NCBI GenBank assembly: GCA_949840935.1
Contig: CATKXX010000003.1
Location: 62,001 to 126,000, forward strand
Length of the DNA stretch: 64,000 nt
Origin: an uncultured Acetatifactor sp.
GTDB taxonomy: Bacteria; Bacillota; Clostridia; Lachnospirales; Lachnospiraceae
Direction: 5' to 3'
Made by a program: the position numbers and the translations under genes. Position 1 is the stretch's first letter. Every line of letters starts with the position of its first letter. Shown here piece by piece: positions 62,669 through 64,000 of the stretch. The notes below the pieces were generated by a model. That model had not been told where the DNA came from. It saw nothing but the letters and a program-made list of their open reading frames with translations, and did not search any database.

Positions 62669-63229
62669 CTAAATGTTCAGCAAATCTGCAATTTCAGAGA
62701 AGTTGATGAACAGATCATCGTAGATGCCGGCCTTTACAGAATCAGCAAAGGTATAATCTCCGGTATCCTCTGACTCAAAGTTGTAAACAAGGATACGGTT
62801 CTTCTCCGAGTCAACAATCCAATATTCCCTGACGCCTGCAGCGCGGTATTTAAAGAGTTTTGTGAAATAGTCCATACGCCTGCTGTTGGGTGATACGATT
62901 TCTATGATCCAGTCTGGAGCGCCGATGCATCCTTTATCATTGAGCTTGCTGGAATCACAGACCACGCTGATATCTGGCTCTACATAGTTTGTGTCATCTT
63001 TATTCAGAAATACGGCGAAAGTTGCAAAAAAGGACTCACAGGAACCGGATTTGGATTTTATGTAGGAATTTATAAAAGAAAAAAGTTCCCGTGCTATTAC
63101 CTGGTGTTTACGGTTGGGCGGCGCCATATAGTATATCTGGCCATCGATCAATTCGGCCCTGCTGCCCTCTGGCAGATTGTAGATATCGCTAATGGTATAT
63201 ATTTTTTCTTGTGCTAATGCTGGTGTCAT
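62669..63229 (-). CDS. Uma2-family protein, intact copy
   Basis: A 186-residue Uma2/DUF820 protein of the PD-(D/E)XK nuclease-like fold. YTISDIYNLPEGSRAELIDG (about 10-29) is the N-terminal motif, FFATFAVFLNKDDTNYVEPD (about 68) leads to the first acidic residue of the site (EPDISVVCD), IGAPDWIIEIVSP (about 105) has the E-x-V core and GVREYWIVDSEKN (about 132) the conserved C-terminal strand. The start at 63229 has AAGGGA upstream; the frame opens earlier without support. Uma2 genes are common in many copies in some bacteria, with unknown function. Two decayed relatives lie within 6 kb. Confidence 0.85.
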   Translation of the reverse strand: MTPALAQEKIYTISDIYNLPEGSRAELIDGQIYYMAPPNRKHQVIARELFSFINSYIKSKSGSCESFFATFAVFLNKDDTNYVEPDISVVCDSSKLNDKGCIGAPDWIIEIVSPNSRRMDYFTKLFKYRAAGVREYWIVDSEKNRILVYNFESEDTGDYTFADSVKAGIYDDLFINFSEIADLLNI

Positions 63230-63460
63230 GTTACATTTCCCTTCCTGGCTGCTGTATGCGGCTGCTATCTTGCATGGGTGGCTGCCAGCCATGCAGGAAG
63301 CGAGGCATTTTCAGTCTCTTTATAAGAATATTATACACAATAATACACAATATATCAATAAAAATACGCAACGATATATAAATGCTTCCTGCAAAAGTGG
63401 ATAAATCCATCTATTACTGCAGGACGGAAAATTTACTGTGGAGATGGAGGGACAAAGCGC

Positions 63461-63489
63461 GCATATCCCGTCCTCCCTGCGCATAAGAT
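63461..63489 (+). promoter_or_regulatory. Possible sigma-E promoter of the SpoIIM-like gene
   Basis: GCATATC (63461-63467), 14 bases, CATAAGAT (63482-63489) partly fits the mother-cell sigma-E pattern (KMATATT, 14-15, CATACAHT): six of seven and six of eight. It lies 46 bases before the gene. spoIIM of Bacillus is under sigma-E. Confidence 0.35.
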
Positions 63490-63535
63490 AGCGTGGGACG
63501 GACAATGGCGTCAGTAAGAAGGGGTGGGGACGGAT

Positions 63536-64000
63536 ATGCGCATTATGGGGAGAAGCTTCGGGGCAGGAAGGGTTCCGGTGCTGCAGCTGTTTATAGCGGG
63601 ATTTCTGGCGGGAATCCTGATCGTGAAGGTCGGGGAAGGCATCCTGCTGACAAAGACGGGGCTGTTTGACGAAGAAGTGCTGTATCATATGAAATATATG
63701 ACGGTTGACTGCAATGAGCTCTTTTACTATGTGCTGCGGAAAAGGCTGATGGCAATCCTGATCCTGGCCGTATTGTCCACCACCTACCTGGGCCTGGCGG
63801 TCTGTGTGGGCGCGGCACTCTGGTATGGGGCTGCCGCCGGGGGGCTGCTGGCGGTCATGGTGATCCGATATGGTTTAAAGGGAATCCTGCTGGCGGCGGC
63901 CAGCCTGTTCCCCCATTATCTGATTTATTTCCCGGTCATCTTTATGCTTCTGGCATGGGGGGAGGATGTGTACGGATGTATTTACCACCGGTACGGGACT
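63536..64000 (+). CDS. spoIIM: SpoIIM-like membrane protein, 3' end outside window
   Basis: At least 155 residues, cut by the window edge. The ATG at 63536 has AGGGGTGGGG upstream. A first membrane segment (about 13-32, VPVLQLFIAGFLAGILIV) is followed by a hydrophilic outer part (TKTGLFDEEVLYHMKYM) and several more helices; ASLFPHYLIYFPVIFMLLAW (about 120-140) resembles the FPHG-type motif of the SpoIIM/DUF95 family. SpoIIM works with SpoIID and SpoIIP in septal peptidoglycan removal during engulfment. The family match is fair rather than certain because the C-terminus is missing. Confidence 0.65.
   Translation, partial: MRIMGRSFGAGRVPVLQLFIAGFLAGILIVKVGEGILLTKTGLFDEEVLYHMKYMTVDCNELFYYVLRKRLMAILILAVLSTTYLGLAVCVGAALWYGAAAGGLLAVMVIRYGLKGILLAAASLFPHYLIYFPVIFMLLAWGEDVYGCIYHRYGT

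Noticed and set aside
1..64000. tRNA, rRNA, prophage or insertion-sequence genes
   Set aside because: None of the intergenic stretches showed a cloverleaf, rRNA motif, integrase or transposase.

Overview
The window looks like a chromosomal segment of a spore-forming, GC-rich member of the Lachnospiraceae (Clostridia, Firmicutes). The evidence is the gene blocks yicC-remA-gmk-rpoZ and rimO-pgsA-cinA-recA-recX-rny, a Spo0A-type DNA-binding protein, a SpoIIM-like and a SpoVB-like protein, AGGAGG-type ribosome binding sites, sigma-A promoters, Firmicutes-type SOS boxes and an RqcH. No rRNA, tRNA, insertion sequence, prophage or CRISPR array was seen.

Region 1 (1-14950) is an exopolysaccharide locus of the Pel type. 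It holds the end of a PelF-like glycosyltransferase, PelG, a DUF2304 membrane protein paired with a DPM1-like GT2 enzyme, several GT4 and GT2 transferases, a Wzx-like flippase, an NTP_transf_5 protein and two paralogous DUF4832 proteins (one cytoplasmic-looking, one with a signal sequence). Region 2 (15101-22880) has an EamA transporter and the arginine operon argC-GNAT-argJ-argB-argD, with ARG-box-like sites in front and a solute-binding protein behind. Region 3 (22944-30844) has a YdcZ-type transporter, ComEA, a response regulator, a histidine kinase and a GerMN lipoprotein in the order of actinobacterial MtrA-MtrB-LpqB, then ComEC and convergent holA.

Region 4 (31192-40451) has a receiver-less Spo0A-type regulator, glycogen synthase, a SpoVB-like flippase, a small unknown protein, a large hybrid histidine kinase and RqcH. 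Region 5 (40482-54774) is housekeeping: a 162-bp fold-back element, yicC-remA-gmk-rpoZ, rimO-pgsA-cinA, a GT39-like membrane protein, recA with two SOS boxes, recX, rny, an aminotransferase and a NUDIX hydrolase. Region 6 (54868-64000) has a two-component system with an adjacent ABC transporter and a BceR-box-like operator, a lone solute-binding protein, three Uma2-family genes (two decayed, one intact) and the start of a SpoIIM-like gene.

The most unusual signals are: (i) in-frame minisatellites in linkers or tails of envelope and DNA-uptake proteins (ComEA 36 bp, ComEC 33 bp, a sensor kinase 33 bp, a GT39-like enzyme 15 bp, a binding protein 36 bp) plus out-of-frame 31-bp and 28-bp tandem duplications at gene ends; (ii) the response regulator-kinase-GerMN lipoprotein set beside comEA and comEC; (iii) the Pel-like locus with paired DUF4832 proteins; (iv) a fold-back repeat with degraded relatives at two other places; (v) a structured argJ-argB intergenic region; and (vi) step-by-step erosion of Uma2 genes. 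All functional statements are inferred from sequence reading alone; no database search was run.
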